The notes beneath the pieces were generated by a model. The model did no database searches and was not told the DNA's origin. It was given only the letters and a program-made list of their open reading frames with translations. Positions 18,501 through 28,409 of a stretch of 64,000 nucleotides of DNA are shown one piece after another. Within the stretch, counting starts at the first letter, position 1; each line of letters opens with the position of its first letter. Position numbers and translations under genes: made by a program. The DNA is from Bog-1198 sp963727045 (GTDB lineage Bacteria > Pseudomonadota > Gammaproteobacteria > Steroidobacterales > Steroidobacteraceae), in NCBI GenBank assembly GCA_963727045.1, contig CAVSES010000001.1, positions 1,178,001 through 1,242,000 of the forward strand, written 5' to 3'.

Positions 18501-20353
18501 GCCAGCGACAGCTGCAGGGTGAACGTCGAGCCCCGTCCCAACTCGCTGCGGCACGTCAAGGTGCCGCCCAGCAGTTCGGCAAGCTTTCTGCTCAGGTGCA
18601 ATCCCAGTCCGGTCCCGGTGCTGCGCGGATTCCCTTCCGCCTCGAGCCGCGAGAAGGGTTCGAAGAGCTTCGATTGCCCGGCGGCACTGATCCCCGGTCC
18701 GGTATCCTGCACACCGATGCACACCGAACTCGGTGAATCCGCCGGCGTTCTCGCGATGGAAACGGTGACCGTGCCGCGCTCGGTGAATTTGATGCCGTTG
18801 TCGATCAGATTGATCAGGATTTGACTGAGCACGCGCCGATCGGTGTTGAGGATCACCGCGGGACCCGAGTCTTCGATGATCAGCTCCAACCCCTTCTTCC
18901 GCGACAACGGCCGCAGCGTCGTCCCGAGCTCTTCGAGAATTTCGCGGCAATCCACCAGCTCGCGCTTCACATCGATCTTGTCGGCCTCGATCTTCGCCAC
19001 ATCGAGGAGATCATTGATCAGCGAGAGCAGATGCCTTGCGCTGCGTTGCACGGTGGTCAGCTGGCCGGTCTGATCGGCGTTGAGCGGTCCCGGGAGCCGC
19101 ATCAGCAGCGTACCGGTGAAGCCGATGATCGCGTTCAAGGGGGTTCGGAGCTCATGGCTCATGCTGGCAAGGAAACGATCCTTCGCACGGCTCGCATCGG
19201 CGAGCTGTATATTCTTCTCGTGCAGCGCCTGCTCGAAGCGCTTTCGCTCGGTGATGTCGCGGATCGCGCTCGACACGAGCATGCCGTCCTCCGTCTCCAG
19301 AGGACTCAAACTGATTTCCACGGGGAATTCCGTTCCGTCCTTGCGCATGCCGTACAGCTCGTGCCCGATGCCCATCGGGCGCACGCGCGGATCCGCAAAA
19401 AAGCCGTCCCGGTGCGCCGGATGTTTGACGCGATAGCGTTCGGGCAGCAGCAATTCCATGTTGCCTCCAACCAACTCCTCGCGGCCGTAGCCGAACAGCT
19501 TCTGAGTCTGTGAATTGACCAATACGATCTCACCCCTGCGGTTGACGATCACGATGGCGTCGGGCGCCGCTTCGAGCAGCCCCCTGAATTTCTGGTCCGC
19601 GCGCTTGCGGTCGCTGATGTCGCGCACCGTGCTCATCACCAGGGTGGCCTCGTCCATGCGCAACGGACTCAGGCTGATTTCCAGTGGAAATTCCGTTTCG
19701 TCCTTGCGCACGCCGAACAATTCGAGACCCGCCCCCATGGCGCGCGGGCGCGGCTGCGCGAAGTATTTGGATCGGTGAGCGAGATGGGCATTGCGGAACC
19801 GCAGCGGCAGCAGCGCCTCCACTGCCTTGCCGCGCAATTCATCGGCCGGGTAGCCGAACAGGCGGCCGGCGTGCGTGTTCGCAAACACGATGTGGCCGGT
19901 CGCATTGATCATGACGATTCCGTCAGGCATCGATTCGAGCAGATCGCTGAATTTCGCCTCCACCAATCGCGCGTCCCTGATCACCCGAAGGTGCGTAACA
20001 TCCTTGGCGGTCAACAGAATCAGCGCAGGCCCGTGCTGCGATTCGCGCACCACCTTCCCCGACACGTCGGCATACACCAGGGCGCCGTCGCTTCGCTTCA
20101 GCAGCGATTCGAAGCGATTCGACCCCTGCGCCAGCGTCTCCGCCAGCAGACGGCGTTTCACGGCCACACGCTCGGGTGGAACGAGAAGATCGATGATGGA
20201 GCCGCCGAGCGCCTCGATCTCGCTGTAGCCGAATATCTCCCGCGCGCCCCCGTTCCAGTACAGAACGTGGAAATCATCGCTCAGAACCAGCATGGCGTCC
20301 GGGCTTTCATTCTGCGCAAGCGTCTGGTAACGGAACTGTTCCTGGACGTTCAT
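18497..20353 (-). CDS. triple-PAS sensor histidine kinase
   Basis: 618 residues, no membrane segment. Three PAS domains (about 1-125, 125-250, 250-375) are followed by HisKA (FLASMSHELRTPLNAI, phospho-His near 390) and HATPase (NLIDNGIKF, DTGPGIS, GTGLGLHLSRKLAELLGG). PAS2 and PAS3 are alike and share the pattern LLPxRxRxxH, RKDxTEFPxEISLSP, suggesting duplication. It follows the sigma-54 activator by 33 bases and overlaps the receiver gene at 18500, so it lies centrally in a four-gene operon. The signal is unknown; PAS domains of this kind may sense redox state or small ligands. Confidence 0.9.
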   Translation of the reverse strand: MNVQEQFRYQTLAQNESPDAMLVLSDDFHVLYWNGGAREIFGYSEIEALGGSIIDLLVPPERVAVKRRLLAETLAQGSNRFESLLKRSDGALVYADVSGKVVRESQHGPALILLTAKDVTHLRVIRDARLVEAKFSDLLESMPDGIVMINATGHIVFANTHAGRLFGYPADELRGKAVEALLPLRFRNAHLAHRSKYFAQPRPRAMGAGLELFGVRKDETEFPLEISLSPLRMDEATLVMSTVRDISDRKRADQKFRGLLEAAPDAIVIVNRRGEIVLVNSQTQKLFGYGREELVGGNMELLLPERYRVKHPAHRDGFFADPRVRPMGIGHELYGMRKDGTEFPVEISLSPLETEDGMLVSSAIRDITERKRFEQALHEKNIQLADASRAKDRFLASMSHELRTPLNAIIGFTGTLLMRLPGPLNADQTGQLTTVQRSARHLLSLINDLLDVAKIEADKIDVKRELVDCREILEELGTTLRPLSRKKGLELIIEDSGPAVILNTDRRVLSQILINLIDNGIKFTERGTVTVSIARTPADSPSSVCIGVQDTGPGISAAGQSKLFEPFSRLEAEGNPRSTGTGLGLHLSRKLAELLGGTLTCRSELGRGSTFTLQLSLA

Positions 20354-20386
20354 GGACTACGACCCCGCACGCGCGTCTCGCGCGTC

Positions 20387-21421
20387 CTACACATTCGACT
20401 CCCGCCTGCGCAGCTTCTCGACCAGGGTGGTGCGGCGCATCCGCAGCAGCCGCGCCGCATTCGCCACGATGCCGTCGCATTCATCGAGCGCCTCGCGAAT
20501 CAGAGTCGACTCGATGCTCTGCAAGTGGCTCTTGAGATCCAACCCGCCCGGCGGAAAGGTGCTGCCGCCGCGCGAGCCCGCGGGATCCGGCGATTCGGGC
20601 ATCGGTTCCTGCCGGTAGCGCTCCGGCAGGTCCGCGGCCTGCACGACCTGACGCGGGTACAGAATGGAGAGCCGTTCGAGAACGTTCGCCAGCTCGCGCA
20701 CGTTTCCCGGCCATGAGTAACCCATCAGACAGTTCATCGCCGCAGCGCTGAAGCGCAAGCCCCCTTTGCGGCTGAATTGCGGCTTCTGCAAGGTCTCGAT
20801 GAGCAGGGGCAGATCGATCATGCGCTGGCGCAGCGGCGGAATCTCCAGCGGAAACACGTTCAGCCGGTAGTACAGATCCTCTCGAAATTCTCCGTGGACG
20901 ATCGCGCTCTCGAGGTCGCGATGCGTCGCCGCGATGATGCGAACATCGCAACGAAGGCTGCGATTGCTGCCCACGCGTTCAAAGGACCGCTCTTGCAGCA
21001 CCCGCAACAACTTCACTTGCATCTGCAGCGACATGTCGCCGATTTCGTCCAGGAACAGCGTGCCGCCCTCGGCAAACTCGAAGCGGCCGACACGCGTGCT
21101 GAGAGCGCCCGTGAATGCGCCCTTTTCGTGTCCGAAAAGTTCGCTTTCCAGGAGATCCGCGGGAATGGCGCCGCAATTGACGGGAACGAACGAGCGGCCG
21201 CGTCTCGGCGAAAGCTCGTGAATGTGGCGTGCCACCATTTCCTTGCCCGTCCCCGACTCCCCGAGTATCAAGACATTGCTGGCGGTCGGCGCCACCTGTC
21301 CGATCATGTGCTTGATCGCACGCATCGGGGCTGACAATCCGTCGGGTTGGAACCGGCATTGCCCGGGTGCCGCAATTTCGGCTTCGAAGCCCCGCATTCC
21401 GACCGCATCCGCATCCGTCAT
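20387..21421 (-). CDS. sigma-54-dependent transcriptional activator
   Basis: 344 residues. There is essentially no N-terminal regulatory domain: the AAA+ core starts near residue 27. Walker A GESGTGKE, the sigma-54-contacting GAFTGA loop, Walker B GGTLFLDEIGDM and sensor region RIIAATHRDLE are all present. The C-terminal Fis-type helix-turn-helix (about 300-340) contains ANAARLLRMRRTTLVEKLRR. The lack of a receiver domain suggests constitutive or partner-controlled ATPase activity, as in PspF or FleQ-like proteins. It heads the minus-strand operon that continues into the triple-PAS kinase. Confidence 0.9.
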   Translation of the reverse strand: MTDADAVGMRGFEAEIAAPGQCRFQPDGLSAPMRAIKHMIGQVAPTASNVLILGESGTGKEMVARHIHELSPRRGRSFVPVNCGAIPADLLESELFGHEKGAFTGALSTRVGRFEFAEGGTLFLDEIGDMSLQMQVKLLRVLQERSFERVGSNRSLRCDVRIIAATHRDLESAIVHGEFREDLYYRLNVFPLEIPPLRQRMIDLPLLIETLQKPQFSRKGGLRFSAAAMNCLMGYSWPGNVRELANVLERLSILYPRQVVQAADLPERYRQEPMPESPDPAGSRGGSTFPPGGLDLKSHLQSIESTLIREALDECDGIVANAARLLRMRRTTLVEKLRRRESNV

Positions 21422-21633
21422 TGGAAGTGATTCCCTTCGCTGTGGCGCGCAAGTGCGTGCAACTCGATGGGAGAAGTATAGGCTCGCACCGGCATGTCAT
21501 CCGTGCGCACCTCACACTGATCGATGAGGGATGCGGAGATCGAATGAGAATTTCTGCGTATGCCGTTTCGGCGACCACTTATTCGCAGTGCGGCATTGCG
21601 CCGTGTAAGACTTTCCCTACGTGGACAGGCTCC

Positions 21634-23154
21634 TTACTCTCCGCGATGCGCGCCCGGTGCCTCATGCTCGTTCATCTGCCATCCGCCGCCAAGCGCGCGA
21701 TACACCTGAACCAGATCGATCGCCATGGCGGCCGACGTCTCGGACAGCAGAATCTGATTCTCTTGCAGCGCGCGCCGCGCGTTGAGCACGTCGACGAAAT
21801 TCGATACACCCCCTTCATAGCGTTGGCGCGACAAATCGAGTGCCTCCGCGTTCTCGGTTACGCTGGCCTCGAGCGACTTGCGCCGTTGTCCATCGGCCCC
21901 ATACGCCGCAAGGGCATTCTCCACCTCGTGCAAGGCGCCCAGGACGGTTCGTTCGTAAGCGAGCGCCGCCTCTTGGGCGCGCAGGTTTTGCAGGCGCACG
22001 GTGACCCACCTGCCTCGCTGGAATACGGGCAACTGCAGCGTCGGACCGATCGAACCGAAACGACTCGCCCACTCGAGCAGCCGTCCCGCGGCATCGGATT
22101 GATAGCCGCCCGTGCCCGAAAGCGTCAGGCGTGGAAAGAGCTCGCCCACGGCCACGCCGATCTGGGCGGTCGCCACATGCAGATTCGCCTCCGCTTCGCG
22201 GATGTCGGGCCGGCGCCGGGCCATATCGGCCGGCAGACCCAACGGAGCCGGAGACGGCGCGGGCGGGATCGGAGCCGCCGTTGCGAGTTCGGCCCGCAGT
22301 GCGTCGGGATCTTGAGCCAGCAGCCGGCTCAGCTGATTGATATTTTGGGTAATCTGCAATTCGGCTGCCGGCAGCTCCGCACGCGACGAGGCCTCTTGCG
22401 CCAGTGCGTTGCTGACGTCGATGTACGTGATCAATCCGGCCGCGCGCCGCTGATGCGTCAATTCCAGCAATTCGCCGACGGTCGCGAGATTCTCTTGTGC
22501 AAGCCCGAGCCGCGACTGCGCAGCGCGCAGCGCCATGTAGCTTTGCGCGACCTCCGCGAGCAACGAGAGTTCCACTGCGTGCCGATCCTCGACCGAGACC
22601 TGGATGCCCGCGTCCGCCGCCTCGACTGAACGCCGCACGCGTCCAAACAGGTCGATCTCCCATGAGGCATCGGCGCTCAGCTGATATTGGCTGTAGGGGT
22701 TCGGAATGCTGACGTTCGCGCCGCCAGGCAGGCGCACGCTGCCGACCGATCTCAACAGCGACCCCGTCGGCGTCGTCTCGCTGATGCGCTGGCGGCTGTA
22801 GGCCGCCTCCATCGACAGGCTGGGGAGCAGACCCGATGCCGTGACATCCCGCTGCGCCCTCGCCTCCTCGATGCGAAGCACGGATGCGCGAAGATCCAGG
22901 TTCGATGCGACCGCGCGATCGATCAGCGATGACAACATGCGATCATTGAACCGGCCCCACCACTCAAGGTCCTGCGGATCGGCCGGCGTCCCCGACGGCA
23001 CGGTCGCCGCCGCGGCGCGGGCGGACCAGTCTGCCGGCACCTTTGGGACGGGACGGTCAAAATTGGGCCCGACGGTGCAGCCGGCGAGCAGCATGGCCAT
23101 GCCCGTCAACCAAGGAGCCGCGCGGCGGCGCTGCTGCGACAGGGTCATTGTCAT
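21634..23154 (-). CDS. NodT-family outer-membrane efflux lipoprotein
   Basis: 506 residues. The start at 23154 overlaps the permease stop as ATGA. A lipoprotein signal (WLTGMAMLLAGCTVGPNF) places the acylated Cys near residue 21. The two-repeat TolC-like layout is visible, with long helical segments (QSYMALRAAQSRLGLAQENL; ALDLSRQRYEGGVSNFVDVL) and RPDIREAEANLHVATAQIG between them. It should form the trimeric outer-membrane channel for the ABC exporter encoded just upstream in the operon. Confidence 0.92.
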   Translation of the reverse strand: MTMTLSQQRRRAAPWLTGMAMLLAGCTVGPNFDRPVPKVPADWSARAAAATVPSGTPADPQDLEWWGRFNDRMLSSLIDRAVASNLDLRASVLRIEEARAQRDVTASGLLPSLSMEAAYSRQRISETTPTGSLLRSVGSVRLPGGANVSIPNPYSQYQLSADASWEIDLFGRVRRSVEAADAGIQVSVEDRHAVELSLLAEVAQSYMALRAAQSRLGLAQENLATVGELLELTHQRRAAGLITYIDVSNALAQEASSRAELPAAELQITQNINQLSRLLAQDPDALRAELATAAPIPPAPSPAPLGLPADMARRRPDIREAEANLHVATAQIGVAVGELFPRLTLSGTGGYQSDAAGRLLEWASRFGSIGPTLQLPVFQRGRWVTVRLQNLRAQEAALAYERTVLGALHEVENALAAYGADGQRRKSLEASVTENAEALDLSRQRYEGGVSNFVDVLNARRALQENQILLSETSAAMAIDLVQVYRALGGGWQMNEHEAPGAHRGE

Positions 23155-24275
23155 TGCATCCGGTGGCTGAACATCCAACTCGCCGTCGTCAGGGTGACGA
23201 GGGCGATGAGGGCGAGCGGCCACAGATCGCCGACCAGCAGGCCGGCGCCGGCTCCCTCCAGATACACCCGCCGCGTGATGTCGATTGCGTATCGCAGGGG
23301 ATTGATTGTGGTCAAATATTGCACTGCGACGGGCATGCTGCTGAGCGGAGTGGTCAATCCCGACAGCAATGAGAACGGCATGATGAGCAGCATGGAATAG
23401 AGCATGGCCTGCTGCATGGTGGCTGCGACGGCCGACAGCAGCAGTCCAATTCCGACCGCGGCCAGCAGAAACAGCAGCAGCCCGCCGGCGAGCGTCAAAT
23501 ACGATCCGGCAAAAGGAATACGAAACCACAGCTGCGCGACCAGCAGCACGCCGGCGGCCTGAATGACGCCGACCAGCATGGAGGGCAGCGCCTTGCCGGC
23601 CATGATCTCGAAGGGTCGAAACGGCGTGACCAATAGTTGGTCGAACGTACCTTGTTCGCGCTCCCGCGCCACCGACATCGCCGTGAGCATCATGGTCTGA
23701 ATCAGCGTCAGCGTGCCGATCATTCCCGGAATCATGAACCATCGGGTCTCGAGATTGGGGTTGTACCACGCTCGCGCCATCAATTGGACCGGCGGCGGGC
23801 TGCGTCCGTGTTCGGCGCCCCACTCCTGGTTGAACCGATCGACCACGCTTCCGACGTATCCCATGGCGGTGCCGGCGGTGTTGGAATTGCGCCCGTCGGC
23901 AATGATCTGCAGGTCGGCGCCCCGACCGGACAGAAGCTCGCGCTCGAAGTCCTGACCGATCTGGACCACGAGCAGCGCGCGCCGCGCATCGATGAAGGCG
24001 GATATATCGCTCGCACGCCGAAGATCCGCCACCCGCTCGAATATGCCCGAGCCGTCGAGACCTGCGAGCAACTGCCGTGATGCCGCACTGTGGTCCTGAT
24101 CGAGGGCCGCGTACGGCACGCGGTTGAGGTCGTAGGTCGCGGCATAGCCAAAGATCAACGCCTGCACGATCGGCGGGATGAGCAGGCTCAAGCGGCTGCG
24201 GCGATCCTTGAGCACGGCCAGCAACTCCTTGCGCGTCAGCGCCGCGATTCGCAGAATGGAGTCGAACACGGCCAT
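23151..24275 (-). CDS. ABC-2 type permease (YbhR/YhhJ-like)
   Basis: 374 residues from the ATG at 24275, which overlaps the stop of the preceding permease frame as TGATG. An N-terminal membrane segment (about 22-42) is followed by a long periplasmic region and five further membrane segments, the ABC2_membrane_3 layout. EREQGTFDQLLVTPFRPFEI is the conserved cytosolic coupling segment. It pairs with the second, frame-disrupted permease and the fused ATPase to form an exporter like E. coli YbhGFSR. The substrate is unknown; drugs or other amphipathic molecules are typical. Confidence 0.9.
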   Translation of the reverse strand: MAVFDSILRIAALTRKELLAVLKDRRSRLSLLIPPIVQALIFGYAATYDLNRVPYAALDQDHSAASRQLLAGLDGSGIFERVADLRRASDISAFIDARRALLVVQIGQDFERELLSGRGADLQIIADGRNSNTAGTAMGYVGSVVDRFNQEWGAEHGRSPPPVQLMARAWYNPNLETRWFMIPGMIGTLTLIQTMMLTAMSVAREREQGTFDQLLVTPFRPFEIMAGKALPSMLVGVIQAAGVLLVAQLWFRIPFAGSYLTLAGGLLLFLLAAVGIGLLLSAVAATMQQAMLYSMLLIMPFSLLSGLTTPLSSMPVAVQYLTTINPLRYAIDITRRVYLEGAGAGLLVGDLWPLALIALVTLTTASWMFSHRMQ

Positions 24276-25416
24276 CAGTCCAATCGCTTGCGCATCGCAT
24301 GGCGGCTGCCGAACGCCAGCGCTGCGGCCATCGCGAGCAGCACCAGGCAATTCGGCACGATGACCGACCAGACGTTGCCGGCGAGAAACACGCTCTGCAG
24401 CAGCGCCACGTAATATCGCGCCGGCAATGCGTAGGTGACGAACCGCACCACCGGCGGCATGCTGCGCAGGTCGAACAAGAACCCCGACAGCATGAATGCG
24501 GGCATGAATGTGACGAGCATCGTCAGCTGGCTCGCCACCAGCTGGTTCTTGACCCAGGATGAGATCAGCAGTCCGATGCCGAGCGCGACCAACACGTACA
24601 ACATCGACGCGCCGAGACAGGACCCACAGTGAACCGCGCAGCGGCACGTGAAACAGGAACCTTCGCCGACAGGACACACAGCGCAAATCCGATCAATCCC
24701 AGGATGAAATACGGCAGCGTCTTGCCCAGCAGGATCTCCTCGCTGCGCACCGGCGTCACCAGCAGCGCTTCGAGCGTGCCGCGCTCCCATTCCCGGGCCA
24801 TGACCATCGCCGTGAGGAGCGCACCGATCAACGTCATCACGAGGACCACGAGTCCCGGCACCAGGAAATAGCCGCTGTCGTTGGCTTCGTTGAACCACAG
24901 CCGCTCGACGACGTTCACCGCGGCGGCGGCGCCGCCCCGTCCTTGAGCACCCTGCCGCGCACCCCAGACCCCGACAACCCCCTGAACATAGGCCTCGATG
25001 ATTCGCGCCCGGTTGGCATCGCCGCCGTGCACGATCAACTGCACCGCTCCATCCCGGGCGCCGATGCGGCGCGCGAAGTCGGCGGGTATGCGCACGATGC
25101 CGTCCACGCCATGCTCGAGCAGCAGCTGCTGGGCGGATTGCATCGAGCGGGTCATTTGCGGATGGAAATACGGGGACAACTCGAAGCCGGCGGCCAACTC
25201 CATCGCCTCGGGCCCGGGCATCTCGACGACGACGGCGATCGGCACATTCTTGACGTCGAGCGACAGCCCGTAGCCGAACAGCAATATGAGGATGAGAGGC
25301 AATATCACGCCGATCGCGATGCTCGACGGGTCGCGTACGATCTGATGGGTCTCCTTCACGACGAGCGCCCGCACCCGCCTGTATTTCGACCGCCAGGCGT
25401 TGGAACCGCTGTTCAT
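24275..25416 (-). pseudogene. ABC-2 type permease (YbhS-like) with two apparent frameshifts
   Basis: The protein starts normally at 25416 (MNSGSNAWRSKYRRVRALVV) with the membrane segment IAIGVILPLILILLFGYGLS and the family coupling segment REWERGTLEALLVTPVRSEE, reading to LGLIGFALCVLSAK. The expected continuation FLFHVPLRGSLWVLS is in the next frame after a shift near 24658-24664, and the following GASMLYVLVALGIGLLIS is in the third frame after a shift near 24613-24620. Both shifts go the same way by one base. The rest reads cleanly to 24275. If read as given, the product stops at 24565 without its last membrane segments. Two base-call errors, true decay, or, less likely, recoding are possible. 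Confidence 0.8.
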
Positions 25417-25456
25417 GGCGCCGCAGTCCGTGCGCTGATCCCTGCGAACCGCGCCA

Positions 25457-27223
25457 TCACGCGGCAGCCTCAGTCCGGCGCGCCCGCTCGACGATGGCGA
25501 TGAATGCCTCCTCCATACCGGGAACGTCCGAACTCCCGCTGCGGGCCTCGCGGCGAACCTCCGCCGGCGAACCCTGCGCCAATACCTGCCCGGCGTCCAT
25601 GATGGCGATGCGATCGCAGTATTCGGCCTCCGGCATGAAATGAGTCGTGACGATGATGGTCACCCCCTGCTCCGCGAGCGTGGTGATGCGGCGCCAAAAT
25701 GCGCGCCGCGCCAACGGATCGGCGCCGCTCGTCGGCTCGTCGAGAAAGAGAATTTCCGGCTCGTGCAGCAGCGCCGCGGCCATGGCGAGGCGCTGCTTAT
25801 AGCCGCCCGGAAGCTGTGCGCTCGTGGCGGCGGCATGTGCGCCAAGATCGAATTGCTCGAGGGCCCATGCGATGCGTTCATGCTTGCGCTCGCGCCGCAA
25901 TCCATATGCGCTCGCAAAGAACTCCAGGTTCTCCGTCACGCTCAACGGACCATACAGGGAGAACTTCTGCGCCACGTATCCGAAGCGCTCGCGCGCCGCG
26001 GCGGGCGCGTCGCGCACGTTCATCCCCGCCACGTGCAGCTCTCCTCCGGTCGGTGCGAGCAGCCCGCACAACATCCGGAATGTGGTCGTCTTGCCGGCCC
26101 CGTTGGGTCCGAGCAACCCGAAGATCTCGCCGCAGCGAACCTCGAAACTGATGCCGTCGACGGCGAGGAAGCGGCCGAATCGTTTCGTCAGCTGCCGCAC
26201 CTGCACCGCTTGAGCATCGGCCGGCGCCGCGACCGGACGCGCAATGGCAATCGCCTTGGCCCCCTCGCGATCAGCATTTCCCCGCAACAGCATCATGAAG
26301 CCGTCCTCGAAACGCGCGGGCACCGGATCCACGGCGAGTCCTTGCAGGATGTCCCCGCCGACGGAAACCCGGCTGCCGGAAGGGTCGCCGCGGACGAAGC
26401 GCACACGCCCACCGTCGGGGACCGCATCGATGATGTCGGCGCGATCAAGCAGAGCCGCCTGAAGAGTGCGCGCCGACCGGCCCGCCGCCGGAGTCGCCAC
26501 GAAGCTGCGCCCATCGGCACGGGCAGCCAGCACCGACGGAGGACCCTGTGAAAGCACCCTGCCCAAGTGCAGCAGAATGACGCGGCTGCAGCGCTCGGCT
26601 TCATCGAGATACGCGGTGCTCAGCAACACTGTCAGACCCTGCTCGGTGACCAGCCGGTGCACGATGTCCCACAGTTCGCGCCGCGACAGAGGATCCACGC
26701 CCACGGTCGGCTCATCGAGCAGCAGCAGATCCGGCGAGCGCACGAGAGTGCAGGCAAGCCCGAGTTTCTGCTTCATGCCTCCCGACAATTGACCCGCAAG
26801 CCTCGATCGAAATGGCGCCAGAGCGGTCATTTCCATGAGCTGCGGGTAGCGCTGCTCGCGCTGCGCCGCAGTGACCCCGTGCAGGTCCGCGTACAGATCC
26901 AGGTTCTCCGCCACAGAGAGATCTTCGTACAGGCCGAAGCGCTGCGGCATGTAGCTGATGCGGTCCTGGACCCGCTGAGGGTGGTTCGACACATCGACGC
27001 CGAGCACCGTCAGTTCGCCCCCGTCGGGGCGCATCAACCCGGCAGCCAGCCGCAGGAGCGTGGTCTTGCCGGCGCCATCGGGCCCGACCAGTGCCGTGAG
27101 TTCTCCATGGCGGGCCTCGAGCGAAACGCCGTCGAGCGCGCAGATGGGCGATTCCGACCCGCGCTTGAAGCTCTTTCTCACCTCATGCGCCAGCAGCGCC
27201 GGAGGCCCATCGGCGCGGCTCAA
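25457..27223 (-). CDS. fused dual ABC transporter ATPase (YbhF-like)
   Basis: 588 residues holding two complete nucleotide-binding domains. Domain 1 (about 10-230): GPDGAGKTT, LSGGMKQKLGLA and LLLDEPTVGVDP. Domain 2 (about 330-560): GPNGAGKTT, LPGGYKQRLAMA and LFLDEPTSGADP. In domain 2 the signature begins LPGG rather than LSGG. The start is a TTG overlapping the HlyD-type gene stop as TTGA. It supplies the energy for the exporter, with the two permeases as its membrane partners. Confidence 0.93.
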   Translation of the reverse strand: MSRADGPPALLAHEVRKSFKRGSESPICALDGVSLEARHGELTALVGPDGAGKTTLLRLAAGLMRPDGGELTVLGVDVSNHPQRVQDRISYMPQRFGLYEDLSVAENLDLYADLHGVTAAQREQRYPQLMEMTALAPFRSRLAGQLSGGMKQKLGLACTLVRSPDLLLLDEPTVGVDPLSRRELWDIVHRLVTEQGLTVLLSTAYLDEAERCSRVILLHLGRVLSQGPPSVLAARADGRSFVATPAAGRSARTLQAALLDRADIIDAVPDGGRVRFVRGDPSGSRVSVGGDILQGLAVDPVPARFEDGFMMLLRGNADREGAKAIAIARPVAAPADAQAVQVRQLTKRFGRFLAVDGISFEVRCGEIFGLLGPNGAGKTTTFRMLCGLLAPTGGELHVAGMNVRDAPAAARERFGYVAQKFSLYGPLSVTENLEFFASAYGLRRERKHERIAWALEQFDLGAHAAATSAQLPGGYKQRLAMAAALLHEPEILFLDEPTSGADPLARRAFWRRITTLAEQGVTIIVTTHFMPEAEYCDRIAIMDAGQVLAQGSPAEVRREARSGSSDVPGMEEAFIAIVERARRTEAAA

Positions 27224-28263
27224 GGCTCACCCCGCGGGGATTTTGCAGCCGCGGGCGGCACCGCATCTCGCTGAAGCGCCACATGCACCGTCGCCGGCAT
27301 TCCCAAACGCAGCGAATCCGCGGGATCCTTCACGAAAACGCGAATTTGATACACCAAACTCGAGCGCAGCTCGGTCGTCTCGACCGCCTTCGGCGTGAAC
27401 TCCGCCACCGGGGATATGAAGCCGATCCAGCCCGCATAGCGCCGTCCCGGAAAGCTGTCGACCGTCACCTCGGCGTGCAGGCCTTCATGCACGGATCCTA
27501 AGTCCGATTCCGCCACGTAGGCCCGCACCCATTTCGGATCGGTGATGGCCAGCGTAAAGGCGGACTTTTGCGGCGATGCCATTTCACCCGGCTCGACAAC
27601 CCGCGAGCGCACCACGGCATCGAGCGGCGCAAGCAGCTCGGCGTCCTTGAGTTGTTGGCGCAGAAACGCCAGTTGGGCCTGATCGGCGCGCAACTGGGCT
27701 TCCGCCTGCGCGATGTCCTCCTTGCGCGGACCGGCCGATTCGAGCGTAAGGGCCTGCCGGTTCACGGCGAGCCGGGCGTCCGCGGTATCGAGCGCGGCTT
27801 TGGCTGCGTCGAGGTCCTGTCGGCTCACGGCGCGTCCCGAAGAGCTGTCCATGAGCGAGCGAAGCCGATCGAACTGGGCGCGGGCATTCGCGGCATCGGC
27901 AGCGGCCGCCTCGACGTTGGCGCGCGCCTGCGAGATCTCCTCGGGTCGGTTGCCATGATGCAGCCGCGCCACCGCCTGCTGCTGCGCGGCTGCGTCGGCG
28001 TCGGCTTTCGCCACCTGCGGCGCCAACCGGCTGGTATCGAGCCGGGCAAGCACCTGTCCGCGCGTGACGCGGTCTCCTTCCTGCACCAGGACCTCGGCAA
28101 CGCGCTCGCTGCCGTTGAACGGCAGCTCCACCTGGCGAAGATCCACGTTGCCGTACAGGCTAAGTTCCGTGCGCACACCCGTCCGCCCGAACCCCCACCA
28201 CAGCGCCGCTGCGGCAACCATGACGGCCACCAACGATACGGCGATTCGCGCTGACTTCGGCAT
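27220..28263 (-). CDS. HlyD-family periplasmic adaptor (YbhG-like)
   Basis: About 347 residues from the ATG at 28263, giving an N-terminal membrane anchor (SARIAVSLVAVMVAAAALWW). The order is a barrel-sandwich half (VEVLVQEGDRVTRGQVLARLD-like segment), a long coiled-coil hairpin (about 85-205), the second lipoyl half (APLDAVVRSRVVEPGEMAS) and a beta-barrel domain. It links the inner-membrane ABC permeases to the NodT-type channel. It is the first gene of the efflux operon and is divergent from the gene at 28410 across 146 bases. Confidence 0.92.
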   Translation of the reverse strand: MPKSARIAVSLVAVMVAAAALWWGFGRTGVRTELSLYGNVDLRQVELPFNGSERVAEVLVQEGDRVTRGQVLARLDTSRLAPQVAKADADAAAQQQAVARLHHGNRPEEISQARANVEAAAADAANARAQFDRLRSLMDSSSGRAVSRQDLDAAKAALDTADARLAVNRQALTLESAGPRKEDIAQAEAQLRADQAQLAFLRQQLKDAELLAPLDAVVRSRVVEPGEMASPQKSAFTLAITDPKWVRAYVAESDLGSVHEGLHAEVTVDSFPGRRYAGWIGFISPVAEFTPKAVETTELRSSLVYQIRVFVKDPADSLRLGMPATVHVALQRDAVPPAAAKSPRGEP

Positions 28264-28409
28264 ATGCAAGGGTACCCTGATGTTCACTGCAGTAAAGAGC
28301 AGCCGGCAAACGCCGTCAAGGCGAGGCAAATTAGGTAGACTTGGTGGGTTGGGTCTGATTGGGACCGCTCGCCCCTCAAACGCGTCGTGAGCATGCAAGG
28401 AGAATCAAG

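Noticed and set aside
24600..24670. Programmed frameshifting in the permease gene
   Set aside because: Two shifts with no slippery heptamer or stimulatory hairpin seen; sequence error or mutation is simpler.
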